DNA of 64,000 nt from Devosia sp. Root685 (GCF_001427875.1 NZ_LMHK01000005.1:62001-126000), one strand, 5' to 3'. Counted from the first letter of the stretch, positions 8,419 through 17,986 are shown. The notes: a model not told the origin generated them from the sequence alone. Numbers and translations: made by a program.

Positions 8419-9918
8419 ATGTTTGGTAAGCGGACGACATTCGGCGGCAATACGCCAGGCGTGGGGGAAATCCCGCGCCCGATTCCGAGCCCGGCCCGGC
8501 CCGAGCCCGCACCAGTGCAACCGGCGCAGCGCCGCGCCTCGGATGGCGACGGCATGGCGGCGCGTCAGCGCACCACCGACGAAGTGCTCGATGTGCGCAA
8601 TCCCGTCGATGCGCAGCGCGACAAGGAATATTTCCAGACTAAGTCGGCGATTTTCAACGCCCTGATCGACTCCATCGACCTCAGCCAATTGGCGACGATG
8701 GAGCAGCAATCGGCGCGCGAGGAAATCCGCGACATCGTCGGGGAAATCATCGCGCTAAAATCGATCGTCATGTCGATTTCCGAGCAGGAAGACCTGCTCG
8801 AGGATATCTGCAACGACGTGCTCGGCTATGGTCCGCTTGAGCCACTCCTCGCCCGCGACGACATCGCCGATATCATGGTGAACGGCAGCCAGAAGTGCTA
8901 TATCGAAGTCGGCGGCAAGGTGCGCCTGACCAATGTGCGCTTCCGCGATGACGCGCACCTGATGAACGTCTGTCAGCGCATCGTGTCCCAGGTCGGCCGC
9001 CGCGTCGATGAAGGCTCGCCCATCTGCGACGCCCGCCTCCCGGACGGTTCGCGCGTCAACGTCATCGCGCCACCCTTGGCCATCGACGGCGCCGCTCTGA
9101 CAATTCGAAAGTTCAAGAAAGACAAGCTGACGCTGCAGCAGCTGGTTAAATACGGTTCCATTTCGCCCGAGGGCGCCGAGGTGCTGCGCATTCTCGGCCG
9201 GGTGCGCGCCAATGTGCTGATCTCGGGCGGTACCGGTTCGGGCAAGACGACGCTGCTCAATTGCCTCACCGCCTTTATCGAGAAGGACGAGCGCGTCATC
9301 ACCTGCGAAGACTCCGCCGAACTTCAGCTCCAGCAGCCGCACGTGGTGCGTTTGGAAACCCGCCCGCCCAACCTTGAAGGCGAAGGCGAGATCACCATGC
9401 GCGATCTCATCAAGAATTGCCTCCGTATGCGCCCCGAACGCATCATCGTCGGCGAAGTCCGCGGCCCGGAGAGCTTTGATCTTCTCCAGGCCATGAACAC
9501 CGGTCACGACGGCTCCATGGGCACGCTGCACGCCAATAGCCCGCGCGAAGCTCTTTCACGTCTTGAATCCATGATCACCATGGGCGGCTATTCCCTGCCG
9601 AGCCGCACCATCCGCGAAATGATCGTCTCCTCGATCGACGTCGTCGTGCAGGCCGCGCGTCTGCGCGATGGCTCGCGCCGCATCACCCACATTTCCGAAG
9701 TGCTGGGCATGGAAGGCGACGTGATCGTCACCCAGGACGTCTTCGTCTATGACATCATGGGCGAAGACAGCAACGGCATGCTGCTCGGCAAGCACCGCTC
9801 GACCGGCATCACCAAGCCCCAGTTCACCGAGCGCGCGCGCTATTTCAATGAAGAGGCCAATCTGGTCGAGGCCCTGGAGAAGGCCAATACCGAACAGCAC
9901 GAGTTGATGGGGCGCTAG
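8419..9918 (+). CDS. cpaF: Pilus assembly motor ATPase CpaF (TadA)
   Basis: A 499-residue hexameric ATPase powering Flp pilus extension and retraction. The N-terminal 75 residues are Pro/Ala/Arg-rich and disordered. A type II/IV secretion ATPase core follows, with Walker A GGTGSGKT at about residues 270-277, Asp/His boxes ([14 protein letters not shown]) and [11 protein letters not shown]. The length matches CpaF proteins. The stop is three bases before the tadB start. Confidence 0.95.
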   Translation: MFGKRTTFGGNTPGVGEIPRPIPSPARPEPAPVQPAQRRASDGDGMAARQRTTDEVLDVRNPVDAQRDKEYFQTKSAIFNALIDSIDLSQLATMEQQSAREEIRDIVGEIIALKSIVMSISEQEDLLEDICNDVLGYGPLEPLLARDDIADIMVNGSQKCYIEVGGKVRLTNVRFRDDAHLMNVCQRIVSQVGRRVDEGSPICDARLPDGSRVNVIAPPLAIDGAALTIRKFKKDKLTLQQLVKYGSISPEGAEVLRILGRVRANVLISGGTGSGKTTLLNCLTAFIEKDERVITCEDSAELQLQQPHVVRLETRPPNLEGEGEITMRDLIKNCLRMRPERIIVGEVRGPESFDLLQAMNTGHDGSMGTLHANSPREALSRLESMITMGGYSLPSRTIREMIVSSIDVVVQAARLRDGSRRITHISEVLGMEGDVIVTQDVFVYDIMGEDSNGMLLGKHRSTGITKPQFTERARYFNEEANLVEALEKANTEQHELMGR

Positions 9919-9920
9919 GC

Positions 9921-10898
9921 ATGCTCATCACCATCCTGCTTGCAGTTCTGGCTATCATCGCGGTTGGTGCTGCCGGCTTTGCCCTGGTCCCCTCGGCCCT
10001 TGGCAATAGCCGCGCCGACAAGCGCCTCAAGGCCTATCAGGGCGACATTCGCACGTCCCGCCGCGAACTCGATGTCAATCGGACGCGCGATGCGCGCCGC
10101 AAGACCGTTCAGCAGGCCCTTAAGGCGCAGACGGACGAACTCAACGCCAAGAAGCGCATAAAACTGCCCGATCTCATCTTCCAGGCGGGCATGACCGTTT
10201 CGCTCGGCGCTTTCATCCGCAACAGCTGCCTGTTCGGCGCCGGCCTGTTCGTCGTCCTGCTAATCGTCCAGGTGCCCTATTATTTCGCCGCCATTTTCGC
10301 GGTGGCAGGCGCCTATCTGCTGCCGCGCATGTATGTCATGCGGCGGCGCAAGAAATATCAGAACCTGTTCCTCGACGAGTTGCCCAATGCGGTCGAAGCC
10401 ATCGTGCGTGGCGTCAAGACAGGCCTGCCGCTCAACGATTCCATGCGCGTCGTCGCCAAGGATACCAAGGAGCCGGTGAGGTCCGAATTCGGCCGTGTTC
10501 TTGACCAGCAGTCCTTCGGCTTTTCCATGACCGAGGCCGTGCAGATCCTGCTCGATCGGGTGCCTCTGCCCGAGGTCAATTTCTTCGTCGTGGTCATTTC
10601 CGTGCAGCAACAGGCGGGCGGTAATCTCTCCGAGGCCCTCGGCAACCTCGCGCGCGTGCTGCGCAATCGCAAGAAGATGAAGCAGAAGGTCGCCGCCATG
10701 TCCTCGGAAGCCAAGGCCTCCGCCGGCATCATCGGCTCGCTGCCGGTTTTCGTCTCCATCATGGTGTCGGTAATCTCGCCCGAATATCTCTCGCCGCTGA
10801 TCCAGACACCCATCGGCAATATCTGGCTCGGCGTCGCCGCGCTCATGATGTGCATGGGCGCCTTTGTCATGAACCGCATGATTCAGTTCGAAATCTAG
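9921..10898 (+). CDS. tadB: Pilus platform protein TadB (type II secretion GspF family)
   Basis: A 325-residue inner-membrane protein with one hydrophobic segment at the N-terminus (ILLAVLAIIAVGAAGFAL), a pair in the middle and two at the C-terminus. The cytoplasmic GspF domain is seen around residues 160-290 (FLDELPNAVEAIVRGVKTGL; QQQAGGNLSEALGNL). It couples the CpaF motor to the growing pilus. It begins two bases after cpaF and is followed closely by tadC. Confidence 0.92.
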   Translation: MLITILLAVLAIIAVGAAGFALVPSALGNSRADKRLKAYQGDIRTSRRELDVNRTRDARRKTVQQALKAQTDELNAKKRIKLPDLIFQAGMTVSLGAFIRNSCLFGAGLFVVLLIVQVPYYFAAIFAVAGAYLLPRMYVMRRRKKYQNLFLDELPNAVEAIVRGVKTGLPLNDSMRVVAKDTKEPVRSEFGRVLDQQSFGFSMTEAVQILLDRVPLPEVNFFVVVISVQQQAGGNLSEALGNLARVLRNRKKMKQKVAAMSSEAKASAGIIGSLPVFVSIMVSVISPEYLSPLIQTPIGNIWLGVAALMMCMGAFVMNRMIQFEI

Positions 10899-10915
10899 CC
10901 GGGGAGCCCCATCAC

Positions 10916-11911
10916 ATGGTCGAGATGCTCACATCGCGCGAGTTTCTGATCGCGCTTCTGGCGGCGATTTCAGCGGCGGCGGTGGTTTTCACCTTCGGCT
11001 CCTCGATGATCGTCAAGCAGGACATGCGCGTCCGCATCAAGCGTGTCGCTGTCGAGCGCGATCGCATGCGGGCCGAGGAAATGGCGCGTCTGCGCGGCGG
11101 CCCTGTCAATGATGGACGCAGTTCGATCCGCCGCGGGACCGAGACCAAGACCTATATGAAACGGGCGGTCGACCGCTTTGACCTCAAGAAGGCTTTTCAG
11201 GACGACAACACCGTCGACAAGCTGGCTATGGCCGGCTATCGCGGCCAGGGACACCTCACCACATTCCTGTTCCAGCGCTTTGTGACGCCTTTCGTGGTCT
11301 TTGCGATTGCCGGTATCTATCTGATTTTGATCGTGCCGGGCGAACGTCCGGTCTTTCTCAATCTCGTCTATGCCGTTGGCGCCGGGGTTGTCGGGTCCTA
11401 TCTGCCGATCTTGATGCTGAGGAATGCGACGCAGAAACGCCAGTCCTCCATTCGCCGGTCCTGGTCCGATTGTCTCGATCTCCTGTTGCTCTGCGTGGAA
11501 GCGGGTATGTCGATGGAACATGCTCTCAAACGCGTCGGCAAGGAGATCGGCCACCAAAGCGCCGAACTGGCCGAAGAACTGACGCTGACGACGGCGGAAC
11601 TGTCCTTCCTCGAAGATCGCACGCGCGCCTATGAAAATCTCGGCCGCCGCACCGGTCTCGACAACGTTAAGGCCGTGATGACCGCTCTTATTCAGGCGGA
11701 CCGCTACGGCACCTCGGTGGGTCAGGCGCTGCGCGTTATGGCTGAAGAGGGCCGCGAGGCGCGTATGATGGAGGCCGAAAAGAAGGCTGCCGCGCTGCCG
11801 CCCAAGCTCACCGTGCCGCTGATCCTGTTCTTTCTGCCAGTGCTTTTTATCGTCATCATGGCGCCCGCCATCCTCAAGGTGATGGGTAATGGCATGATGG
11901 GTGGGAGCTAA
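10916..11911 (+). CDS. tadC: Pilus platform protein TadC (type II secretion GspF family)
   Basis: A 331-residue membrane protein paralogous to TadB, with a GspF domain (CLDLLLLCVEAGMSMEHALK; ADRYGTSVGQALRVMAEEGR) and hydrophobic segments at each end. The start at 10916 is chosen because GGGGAGCC lies eight bases upstream; an in-frame ATG at 10850 falls inside tadB. It is the last gene of the plus-strand pilus operon and converges on the TPR lipoprotein gene. Confidence 0.92.
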   Translation: MVEMLTSREFLIALLAAISAAAVVFTFGSSMIVKQDMRVRIKRVAVERDRMRAEEMARLRGGPVNDGRSSIRRGTETKTYMKRAVDRFDLKKAFQDDNTVDKLAMAGYRGQGHLTTFLFQRFVTPFVVFAIAGIYLILIVPGERPVFLNLVYAVGAGVVGSYLPILMLRNATQKRQSSIRRSWSDCLDLLLLCVEAGMSMEHALKRVGKEIGHQSAELAEELTLTTAELSFLEDRTRAYENLGRRTGLDNVKAVMTALIQADRYGTSVGQALRVMAEEGREARMMEAEKKAAALPPKLTVPLILFFLPVLFIVIMAPAILKVMGNGMMGGS

Positions 11912-11932
11912 GTCCCAAGGCGCGCCGAGGCG

Positions 11933-12736
11933 TCAGCCCTTGTCGATCATGTCCCAGCGGTTTTGCTGGGTCAGCAAAGCCCGCACATAGGCCATATTGG
12001 CTTCGACCTGTTCGGGCGGCAGCTCCGCGGAATAGATGGCGCGGCATTCTTCAAAGCGCCCTTGCAGACCCACGACGAGCGCTAGGTTCTGGCGGGTCTG
12101 GGTCGAAGCACCGCGCATCTGCACGGCGCGCCGCAGGTGTTGCTCGGCTGCGGGGAGCTCATTGGTCATGGCAAAAGAGAGGCCAAGATTGGTCTCGATC
12201 GCCGCTTCGCCCGGCGCGATGGTTGCGGCCTGGCCATAAAGCGTGCGCGCCTCGCCATGCCGGCCCATCTGGTCGAGTGATGCGCCCTTGACCAAGAGCG
12301 CGTTCCAATCGGGCGCATCGGGCCGGATCACGCGGTCCAGCACGGCAATGGACTGATCGAAACTGCCCATCGATGCGAGGGCCTTGGCATAGGCGACCGA
12401 CAGATCGACATCGTTGGGATAGGCGCTCATCGCCTGTTCGAGCGCCGCTGCTGCCTGTTGCGGCTGGCCTGCGGCCCGAAGCGCGGCTGCATAGTGAATG
12501 ACGACATTGCGGTCGCGCGGATTGGCCTTGTAGCGGCCGGTCAGTTCCGCCAGCGTCTGTTGGCGCTGTTCATTGGGAAGCGCCGCATAGTCGGTCGCCC
12601 CAAGCTGCCCGCGATTGGAGGCACAGGCCGAAAGGCTCAGTGCCGCCACGCCGGCCAGAAGCACGCAGCGCAGGGATCGGCTCTTGGAAACGACACGCAA
12701 CAAGGCTGAACTCCTGCCCGGGACAGACGCCCTCAT
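11933..12736 (-). CDS. TPR lipoprotein, TadD-like
   Basis: About 267 residues. A lipoprotein signal with lipobox LSLSAC is followed by at least four tetratricopeptide repeats (AAALRAAGQPQQAAAALEQA; AKALASMGSFDQSIAVLDRV; GASLDQMGRHGEARTLYGQA; NLGLSFAMTNELPAAEQHLR). Tad loci usually contain such a protein, TadD, acting as secretin pilotin or assembly scaffold. The ATG at 12736 with GGAG just upstream is preferred over a TTG at 12748. TTAACC and GGTTAA motifs lie 15-40 bases upstream. It converges on tadC. Confidence 0.82.
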   Translation of the reverse strand: MRASVPGRSSALLRVVSKSRSLRCVLLAGVAALSLSACASNRGQLGATDYAALPNEQRQQTLAELTGRYKANPRDRNVVIHYAAALRAAGQPQQAAAALEQAMSAYPNDVDLSVAYAKALASMGSFDQSIAVLDRVIRPDAPDWNALLVKGASLDQMGRHGEARTLYGQAATIAPGEAAIETNLGLSFAMTNELPAAEQHLRRAVQMRGASTQTRQNLALVVGLQGRFEECRAIYSAELPPEQVEANMAYVRALLTQQNRWDMIDKG

Positions 12737-12850
12737 CGGCTCCAGCAATAAATCATTAACCCTAACAGCCGGTTAAAGTGAGACTCTGGCCGATTGCCGA
12801 ACGAGGGGCCGAGGGCTAGTTATGAGGCAAAGCCAAGCCGGAGCAGCCCT

Positions 12851-14200
12851 ATGTCGATCCCATCCCCGATCCCCGTCATCTTCGTCGGCGAAGGGGGGCT
12901 CGATGGCGATCATCTGACGGCGCGTCAGCGGATCTGGGCGGAAGCCAACGGCTTTTTCGGTCAGCGCGGCAAGCTGCTGGCACTGCCGGGCGAAGCCGAT
13001 GGGCTCGCCGGTTATCTCTTTGGCGTCGGTGCCACGGAGGGGCGCCCGCCCTTTGTCGCCGGCCTCGCTGCCGCAGCGCTTCCGGCCGCCGAATACCGCC
13101 TCGCAGGGGAGCTTGGCGATCCAACCCTTGCCGCCGTGGCCTTCCGTCTCGGCGCCTATCGTTTCGATCGCTATCGCGAAGCCAAACCCGTGCCGACGCT
13201 GGTACTGCCCGATGACGCCGATGGCGCGGAAGTCGACCGGCATGTGACGGCGGCCACGCTCGCCCGGGATCTCGTCAATACCCCATCGAGCGATCTCGGC
13301 CCTGACAATCTGCACAGGCAAGTCGAGCGCTTTGCCGCCGAACGCGGCATGCGTTTCAAGGCTATTGTCGGGGATGAGCTTCTTGAGCAAAATTTCCCGA
13401 TGATCCATGCGGTCGGGCGTGCCAGTGCCGAGCCGCCGCGTCTTCTCGATCTGACCTGGGGCGATGAAAGCCACCCCAAGGTGACCCTGGTGGGCAAGGG
13501 GGTCACGTTCGATACCGGCGGTCTCGACATCAAGACCGCCGCCGGCATGCTGATGATGAAAAAGGATATGGGCGGCGCCGCCAATATTCTGGGGCTCGCC
13601 CACGCGATCGTCTCGGCAAACCTGCCCGTGCGTCTGCGCGTACTGCTGCCGGTCGTTGAAAACGCCATTGCCGGCAATGCCTTCCGGCCGGGCGATGTGC
13701 TGCATTCGCGCCGCGGCCTCACGGTCGAGATCGGCAATACCGACGCCGAGGGCCGCTTGATCCTTGCCGACGCCCTCGCCCTTGCCGACGAGGAAAGTCC
13801 TGAGCTTATCGTCGATATGGCAACGTTGACGGGTGCCGCTCGTGTGGCGCTGGGCCCCGAATTGCCGCCGCTTTACTCAACCGACGACGCGCTGGCCGCG
13901 GAAATCACCGCCGCCGGGCTCGGTTTGGAAGACCCCTTCTGGCACATGCCGCTCTGGTCTCCCTATGACAGCCAGCTGTCTTCGAAAATCGCCGATATCA
14001 ACAATACCGGCGCGGGTGGTTACGCTGGCTCCGTCATCGCCGCTCTCTTTCTCCGCCGTTTCGTCAGCAAGGCCAAAGCCTGGGTACATCTCGACATTCT
14101 CGCCTGGGCTCCCGAAGCCCGTCCGGGCCGCCCGGTCGGCGCCACCGATCAGGGCATTCGCGCCTTGTTTTCGGTCATCCGTCAGCGGTTTGGTCGGTAG
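12851..14200 (+). CDS. Leucyl aminopeptidase family protein (M17)
   Basis: A 449-residue cytosolic di-metal aminopeptidase. Both M17 metal/catalytic blocks are present: GKGVTFDTGGLDIKTA, with the Lys ahead of the Asp, then MKKDMGGAA, and the signature NTDAEGRLILADAL. The N-terminal domain is the short type seen in the PepB-like alphaproteobacterial branch. The start MSIPSPIP is selected because upstream in-frame residues show no similarity. It removes N-terminal amino acids in peptide turnover. Confidence 0.9.
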   Translation: MSIPSPIPVIFVGEGGLDGDHLTARQRIWAEANGFFGQRGKLLALPGEADGLAGYLFGVGATEGRPPFVAGLAAAALPAAEYRLAGELGDPTLAAVAFRLGAYRFDRYREAKPVPTLVLPDDADGAEVDRHVTAATLARDLVNTPSSDLGPDNLHRQVERFAAERGMRFKAIVGDELLEQNFPMIHAVGRASAEPPRLLDLTWGDESHPKVTLVGKGVTFDTGGLDIKTAAGMLMMKKDMGGAANILGLAHAIVSANLPVRLRVLLPVVENAIAGNAFRPGDVLHSRRGLTVEIGNTDAEGRLILADALALADEESPELIVDMATLTGAARVALGPELPPLYSTDDALAAEITAAGLGLEDPFWHMPLWSPYDSQLSSKIADINNTGAGGYAGSVIAALFLRRFVSKAKAWVHLDILAWAPEARPGRPVGATDQGIRALFSVIRQRFGR

Positions 14201-14204
14201 AATA

Positions 14205-14248
14205 TAGTTGACAAAAACAACTAGTTGCTTGAAAATATCAAGCAACTA
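14205..14248 (+). promoter_or_regulatory. Promoter and operator of the MarR-GNAT gene
   Basis: TTGACA at 14208-14213 is a consensus -35; a -10 (GAAAAT or AAATAT) begins 17-19 bases later. The -10 is buried in a perfect 11-bp inverted repeat, TAGTTGCTTGA-AAATA-TCAAGCAACTA (14222-14248). A second, shorter one (TAGTTG-N7-CAACTA, 14205-14223) overlaps the -35. Repression of the downstream MarR gene by its own product is the obvious reading. TAGGAG follows as ribosome site. Confidence 0.75.
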
Positions 14249-14258
14249 GGAGTTTCCC

Positions 14259-15185
14259 ATGGCCGATCCGGCTGACATCGCTCAAGTCCGCGCCTTCAAT
14301 CGTTTTTACACACGGATCATCGGTCTTCTCGACGAGGGCATGCACAAGACCATGCATTCCCTCTCCGAGGCACGGGTCATTTATGAACTGAGCAAGGACG
14401 GCGTGACCACCGGCGCTCAGATCGCCGCGACGCTCGGCATGGATCGTGGCCAGTTGAGCCGGCTGATGGCGAAACTCGTTGATCAGGGCCTCATTGCCAA
14501 TCTGCCACGCAGCGCCGACGGTCGCTCCACGCCCGTGGGGCTGACGCCGGAGGGCCGGGCGGTGGCCGCGCGTCTCAACGCCATGAGCGATGCTGCGGCG
14601 GCCGAAACGCTGCTCGATCCGCTGGACCCATTCGAGCGGCGCGATCTTGTCGGCTCCATGCGCCGGATTACCGCGCTTCTGGGCGAACCGGAGGCTTCTA
14701 CCCTGGTTCTGCGTGCGCCGCGTATTGGCGAAATCGGCTGGCTCATTCATCGCCAGGCGCTGCTCTATCATCTCGAACAGGGCTGGAACGGCGAGTTCGA
14801 AACGCTCATCACTCGCATCTACTCCGAATACGAAGCCGCGCCCGGCACGCCTGCAAAGCAAATCTGGGTGGCCGAGCTTGAGGGAGAGGTGGCTGGATCG
14901 GTCTTCGTCCTGCCCGCGACGGATGGCGAAGAGGGTACCGCCCAATTGCGCATGCTCTATGTCGAACCCATGTTCCGCGGTCGCGGCGTCGGCGGCCGGC
15001 TCGTTGCCGAAGCCGTCACCTTTGCGCGGATTTCGGGCTACAAGCGCATCATGCTCTGGACGCAGGATTGCCTCGTCTCCGCCCGCTCGATCTATCAAAA
15101 GGCCGGCTTCGTCCTGGCCAAGGAAGAACGGCACCAGTCCTTCGGCGCCGATCTCAACGGCCAGTATTGGGTACTGGAACTCTAG
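14259..15185 (+). CDS. MarR-type regulator fused to GNAT acetyltransferase
   Basis: A 308-residue two-domain protein. Residues 1-145 are a MarR winged helix (SEARVIYELSKDGVTTGAQI; LGMDRGQLSRLMAKLVDQGL; wing RSADGRSTPVGLTPEGR). Residues about 155-308 are a GNAT domain with the acetyl-CoA loop FRGRGVGGRLVAEA and the C-terminal SARSIYQKAGF. This architecture is a recognised family; its target is usually unknown. The operator upstream indicates autoregulation. It is convergent with the yqaA-like gene, two bases apart. Confidence 0.9.
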   Translation: MADPADIAQVRAFNRFYTRIIGLLDEGMHKTMHSLSEARVIYELSKDGVTTGAQIAATLGMDRGQLSRLMAKLVDQGLIANLPRSADGRSTPVGLTPEGRAVAARLNAMSDAAAAETLLDPLDPFERRDLVGSMRRITALLGEPEASTLVLRAPRIGEIGWLIHRQALLYHLEQGWNGEFETLITRIYSEYEAAPGTPAKQIWVAELEGEVAGSVFVLPATDGEEGTAQLRMLYVEPMFRGRGVGGRLVAEAVTFARISGYKRIMLWTQDCLVSARSIYQKAGFVLAKEERHQSFGADLNGQYWVLEL

Positions 15186-15187
15186 CC

Positions 15188-15859
15188 TCAGCCCTCTGGA
15201 TTGGCGTCCACGATCTCGGCATGGTTGGGCGTCAGGTCCACGCTGGCATCGCTTTTGGGAAACAGCAGCGGCGCCATGGCAAAGCCTATGATCACCAGAG
15301 CAATCATGCCCCAGCCGGCGAATTTCTTGTGCTTCTCGATGAATTCGCCGGCCACCGGCCCGAAGAAGTAAAAGAGCCCGCAGGGAACGAAATATCGGAG
15401 CGCTCGCCCGATGATGCTGTAGATAACAAAGGTCCAGATATCGAGCCCGGCCACGCCCGAGGTGATGGTGATCACCTTATAGGGAATGGGCGAAAGCGCG
15501 CCGATCAGGATCATCAGCGGGCCATTGTCGTTAAAACTCTGGCGCAGGGATTCAAAGCCGTTGGCGGCGCCATAGAATTCGATGATGCCCCTGCCCACCG
15601 AATCGAACAGGAAGTAGCCGATCGCGTAGCCCGCAAGGCCGCCCGTTACCGAAGCCACGGTGCAGATTGCGGCAAGGCGCCAGGCCCGCATGCGGTCCGC
15701 GATGATCATCGGCGCCAGCATGATTTCCGGGAAGACCGGAATGATCATGGCTTCGAGAAAGCACAACAGGGCGAGGATCGGCTCGGCCAGGCGATGTTTG
15801 GTGGCCAGCTTCAGACGATCGTAGAAGCTGAGTTTGGCTGCCGGTGCACTATCGGTCAT
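15188..15859 (-). CDS. YqaA-family (DedA/VTT-like) membrane protein
   Basis: A 223-residue inner-membrane protein with about five hydrophobic segments. The conserved stretches are EAMIIPVFPEIMLAPMIIA, the glycine-rich GGLAGYAIGYFLFD, and the re-entrant GALSPIPYKVITITSGVAG. It belongs to the DedA/VTT (SNARE-associated) group, implicated in lipid or undecaprenyl-phosphate translocation; the specific role is unknown. The start at 15859 follows AGGGA; an upstream ATG at 15877 has no ribosome site. Confidence 0.82.
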   Translation of the reverse strand: MTDSAPAAKLSFYDRLKLATKHRLAEPILALLCFLEAMIIPVFPEIMLAPMIIADRMRAWRLAAICTVASVTGGLAGYAIGYFLFDSVGRGIIEFYGAANGFESLRQSFNDNGPLMILIGALSPIPYKVITITSGVAGLDIWTFVIYSIIGRALRYFVPCGLFYFFGPVAGEFIEKHKKFAGWGMIALVIIGFAMAPLLFPKSDASVDLTPNHAEIVDANPEG

Positions 15860-15931
15860 GCGGTCCCTGTAACTCATCGCGTGGATAATAAGGTTTAGGG
15901 GGATTTTCGCCGCTGGCCAGTGAAATTTGCG

Positions 15932-16870
15932 TCAATAACCGCGCTGCCGGTCCACCACATTGATCAAAGGCTTGCCCGCGCGGTGATCTCTAACGATCTG
16001 CGCAAAATAGCGCACCCCACTCTTTTCATTGGAAATGGCCGCAATATGGGGGGTGATATAGCAGTTCTCGATGCCCCAGAGAGGGCTGCTCTGTGGCAGC
16101 GGTTCGACCTCGAAGACATCGAGGCTGGCGGCGCCCAGCGTACCATCGGTCAGTGCCGAAACGATATCGGCTTCACGCTGGTGTCCGCCGCGCGCCGCGT
16201 TGATGATCACCGGCCCGCCTTCAAAATTGCCGCGCCGCAGTTTGGCGAATGTATCGCTACTGAGAATGCCTTTTGTGTCGGGCGTCAGCGGCAGGAGGTT
16301 CACCAGAATATCGGTGCCGCTGAGGAATGGCTCAAATCCATCATCGCCGGCAAAGGACTCGACGCCCTCGACGGCCTTGGGCGTACGGCTCCAGCTTCTG
16401 AGGGAAAAGCCCAGCGGCTTGAGCCGACGGGCGGCGTCTTGCCCCAACACACCCATGCCCATGATCCCGACCGTGGTTTCGCTGGCTGCGGGCGGGTAAT
16501 ACTGACTCCAGCGGCGCGCCTTCTGGTCCTGATGAAAGCGCGTATATTGCCGGTGGTGCATGGTGACATGAGCAACCACATAGTCGCTCATGCGCTGGCT
16601 GAGGTCCTCATCGACAAAGCGAACGATGGGAAGGTCGGGCAGATTCGGGTGCTGCAACAATGCATCGACGCCAGCGCCGAGCGAGAGAATGACTTCCAGC
16701 CCTGTCAGCCCCTCAAAGGCATCGGCTTGCGGCTTCCAGACAAAGATATAGCGTATATCGGCAGGATCGAAGTCGTCGCCGCGCAGCACGACCGGATAAG
16801 GCGCCAGAGCCTCGCGAAAGGATTGGGCCCAACTGGCCTCGTCGATATTGGTCAGGTGCAGGAGCAACAA
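15932..16870 (-). CDS. ghrA: D-2-hydroxyacid dehydrogenase (glyoxylate/hydroxypyruvate reductase A type)
   Basis: A 312-residue NAD(P)H-dependent reductase. The Rossmann motif is GIMGMGVLGQDAARRL, the catalytic Arg lies in INAARGG, the Glu in DVFEVEPLP and the His in YITPHIAAIS, all in family order. The substrate domain resembles GhrA (short form, about 312 residues), which reduces glyoxylate and hydroxypyruvate. Assignment to GhrA rather than another 2-hydroxyacid reductase rests on length and the C-terminal region. Confidence 0.8.
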   Translation of the reverse strand: MLLLHLTNIDEASWAQSFREALAPYPVVLRGDDFDPADIRYIFVWKPQADAFEGLTGLEVILSLGAGVDALLQHPNLPDLPIVRFVDEDLSQRMSDYVVAHVTMHHRQYTRFHQDQKARRWSQYYPPAASETTVGIMGMGVLGQDAARRLKPLGFSLRSWSRTPKAVEGVESFAGDDGFEPFLSGTDILVNLLPLTPDTKGILSSDTFAKLRRGNFEGGPVIINAARGGHQREADIVSALTDGTLGAASLDVFEVEPLPQSSPLWGIENCYITPHIAAISNEKSGVRYFAQIVRDHRAGKPLINVVDRQRGY

Positions 16871-16890
16871 GGTGGCAGGCCTTCCTCAAG

Positions 16891-16918
16891 AAAAAAGCCG
16901 CGCTCGTGGCGCGGCTTA
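16891..16918 (-). terminator. Terminator of the cytochrome c gene
   Basis: A GCCGCGC-TCGTG-GCGCGGC hairpin with six A on its left, which read as a U-tract on the minus strand. It lies 27 bases past the stop of the minus-strand cytochrome gene and 20 bases before the hydroxyacid dehydrogenase start, so it insulates the two. Confidence 0.85.
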
Positions 16919-16944
16919 TGCAATTGGATGAAACCGTAACGGCT

Positions 16945-17727
16945 TCAATGGGAGGTCGCGGGCGTCGCGGCGGGAGCCTGGGTGGCAGCACCGCCGGCAG
17001 CCGGTGTCCCCTCGACATTGGTTTCCGTCTGCGTCGTCGATGGCGTGTCGGTTGCTGCCGCCGGAGCGGTTGGCGTCGCACTGTCGGACGGAGGCGCGGT
17101 CACTTCAGCGGGCGTAACTTCGCCACCGGGTGCCGATTCGGCCGGGGTCCCAGCTTCTTCTGCGGTTGCCGGAGCTTCCTCGGCAGCCGGGAAGGGTAAC
17201 GGGTCGGGAGACAGGGTCTGGAGATAGGCCAGGATGTCGGCGCGCTCTTCCGGCGAACGGACACCGGCAAAGGTCATCTTGGTGCCCGGAGCATAGGCCT
17301 TGGGATTGGTCAGGAAGGTGTTGAGGTTCTCATAGGACCAGACCTGGCCGTCAGCCTTCTGCTGGAGCAGAATGTCCGAATAGGCAAAGTCAGGCATATG
17401 CGCCTTGGTGGCACCAACGATGTGGTAGAGGTTCGGGCCCTGCTTGTTGGGCTCGCCTTCGCCAAAGTTGTGGCAGGACTGGCACTTGCGCACGGCAGCG
17501 GCGCCGCGTTCGGCGCTGGCACTGGCAAGGAGCACCCCGAGCGGAACTTCGGGTGCAGCTTCCGCCGCACCACCGGCAGCAGCCACTTCCGGTTCCGGCA
17601 GGGCATAGCCCGGGCCGCGGTCTTCGATTGGGTGGTAGATGGCCTCAGCCAGGAAGCCCACGCCCATGACAAACATCAGTGTGCCAAGGACGGCGCCCAT
17701 AATCTTGTTTAGCTCAAACGAATCCAT
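16945..17727 (-). CDS. Membrane-anchored cytochrome c (CycM-like) with a long Ala/Pro/Thr-rich tail
   Basis: About 260 residues. An N-terminal membrane anchor (MGAVLGTLMFVMGVGFLAEAI) leads to a class I cytochrome c domain with haem site Cys82-Gln-Ser-Cys85-His86 and axial Met in GTKMTFAG. This is the cytochrome c552/CycM type that passes electrons from the bc1 complex to aa3 oxidase. After the haem domain there is a tail of about 80 residues almost entirely of Ala, Pro, Thr, Glu and Ser, which most CycM proteins lack. The start MDSFELNK has AGAGAG upstream. It is divergent from pheA. Confidence 0.88.
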   Translation of the reverse strand: MDSFELNKIMGAVLGTLMFVMGVGFLAEAIYHPIEDRGPGYALPEPEVAAAGGAAEAAPEVPLGVLLASASAERGAAAVRKCQSCHNFGEGEPNKQGPNLYHIVGATKAHMPDFAYSDILLQQKADGQVWSYENLNTFLTNPKAYAPGTKMTFAGVRSPEERADILAYLQTLSPDPLPFPAAEEAPATAEEAGTPAESAPGGEVTPAEVTAPPSDSATPTAPAAATDTPSTTQTETNVEGTPAAGGAATQAPAATPATSH

Positions 17728-17986
17728 TTGGTCTCTCTGCCGGTCCATCCCCGGGTGGACATTGAACGAACCGGGCCCAACTACCGGCTTTCAAAAAAGA
17801 AAGCCTGCCTCAACAAGTCCGGTTCGACGCGCGCGGAAGATAGTATTACGCCTCGTGAGGCGCAACAGGGCAATCCCCAGATGCGACAATTCCCCCAATG
17901 TCATGCCTATTTAGCCTTGGCAACCTCCGATTGACACCCCAGGGCGCCGGGACTAAAGCCCGCAGGGCTAGATGAACGGACATCCC

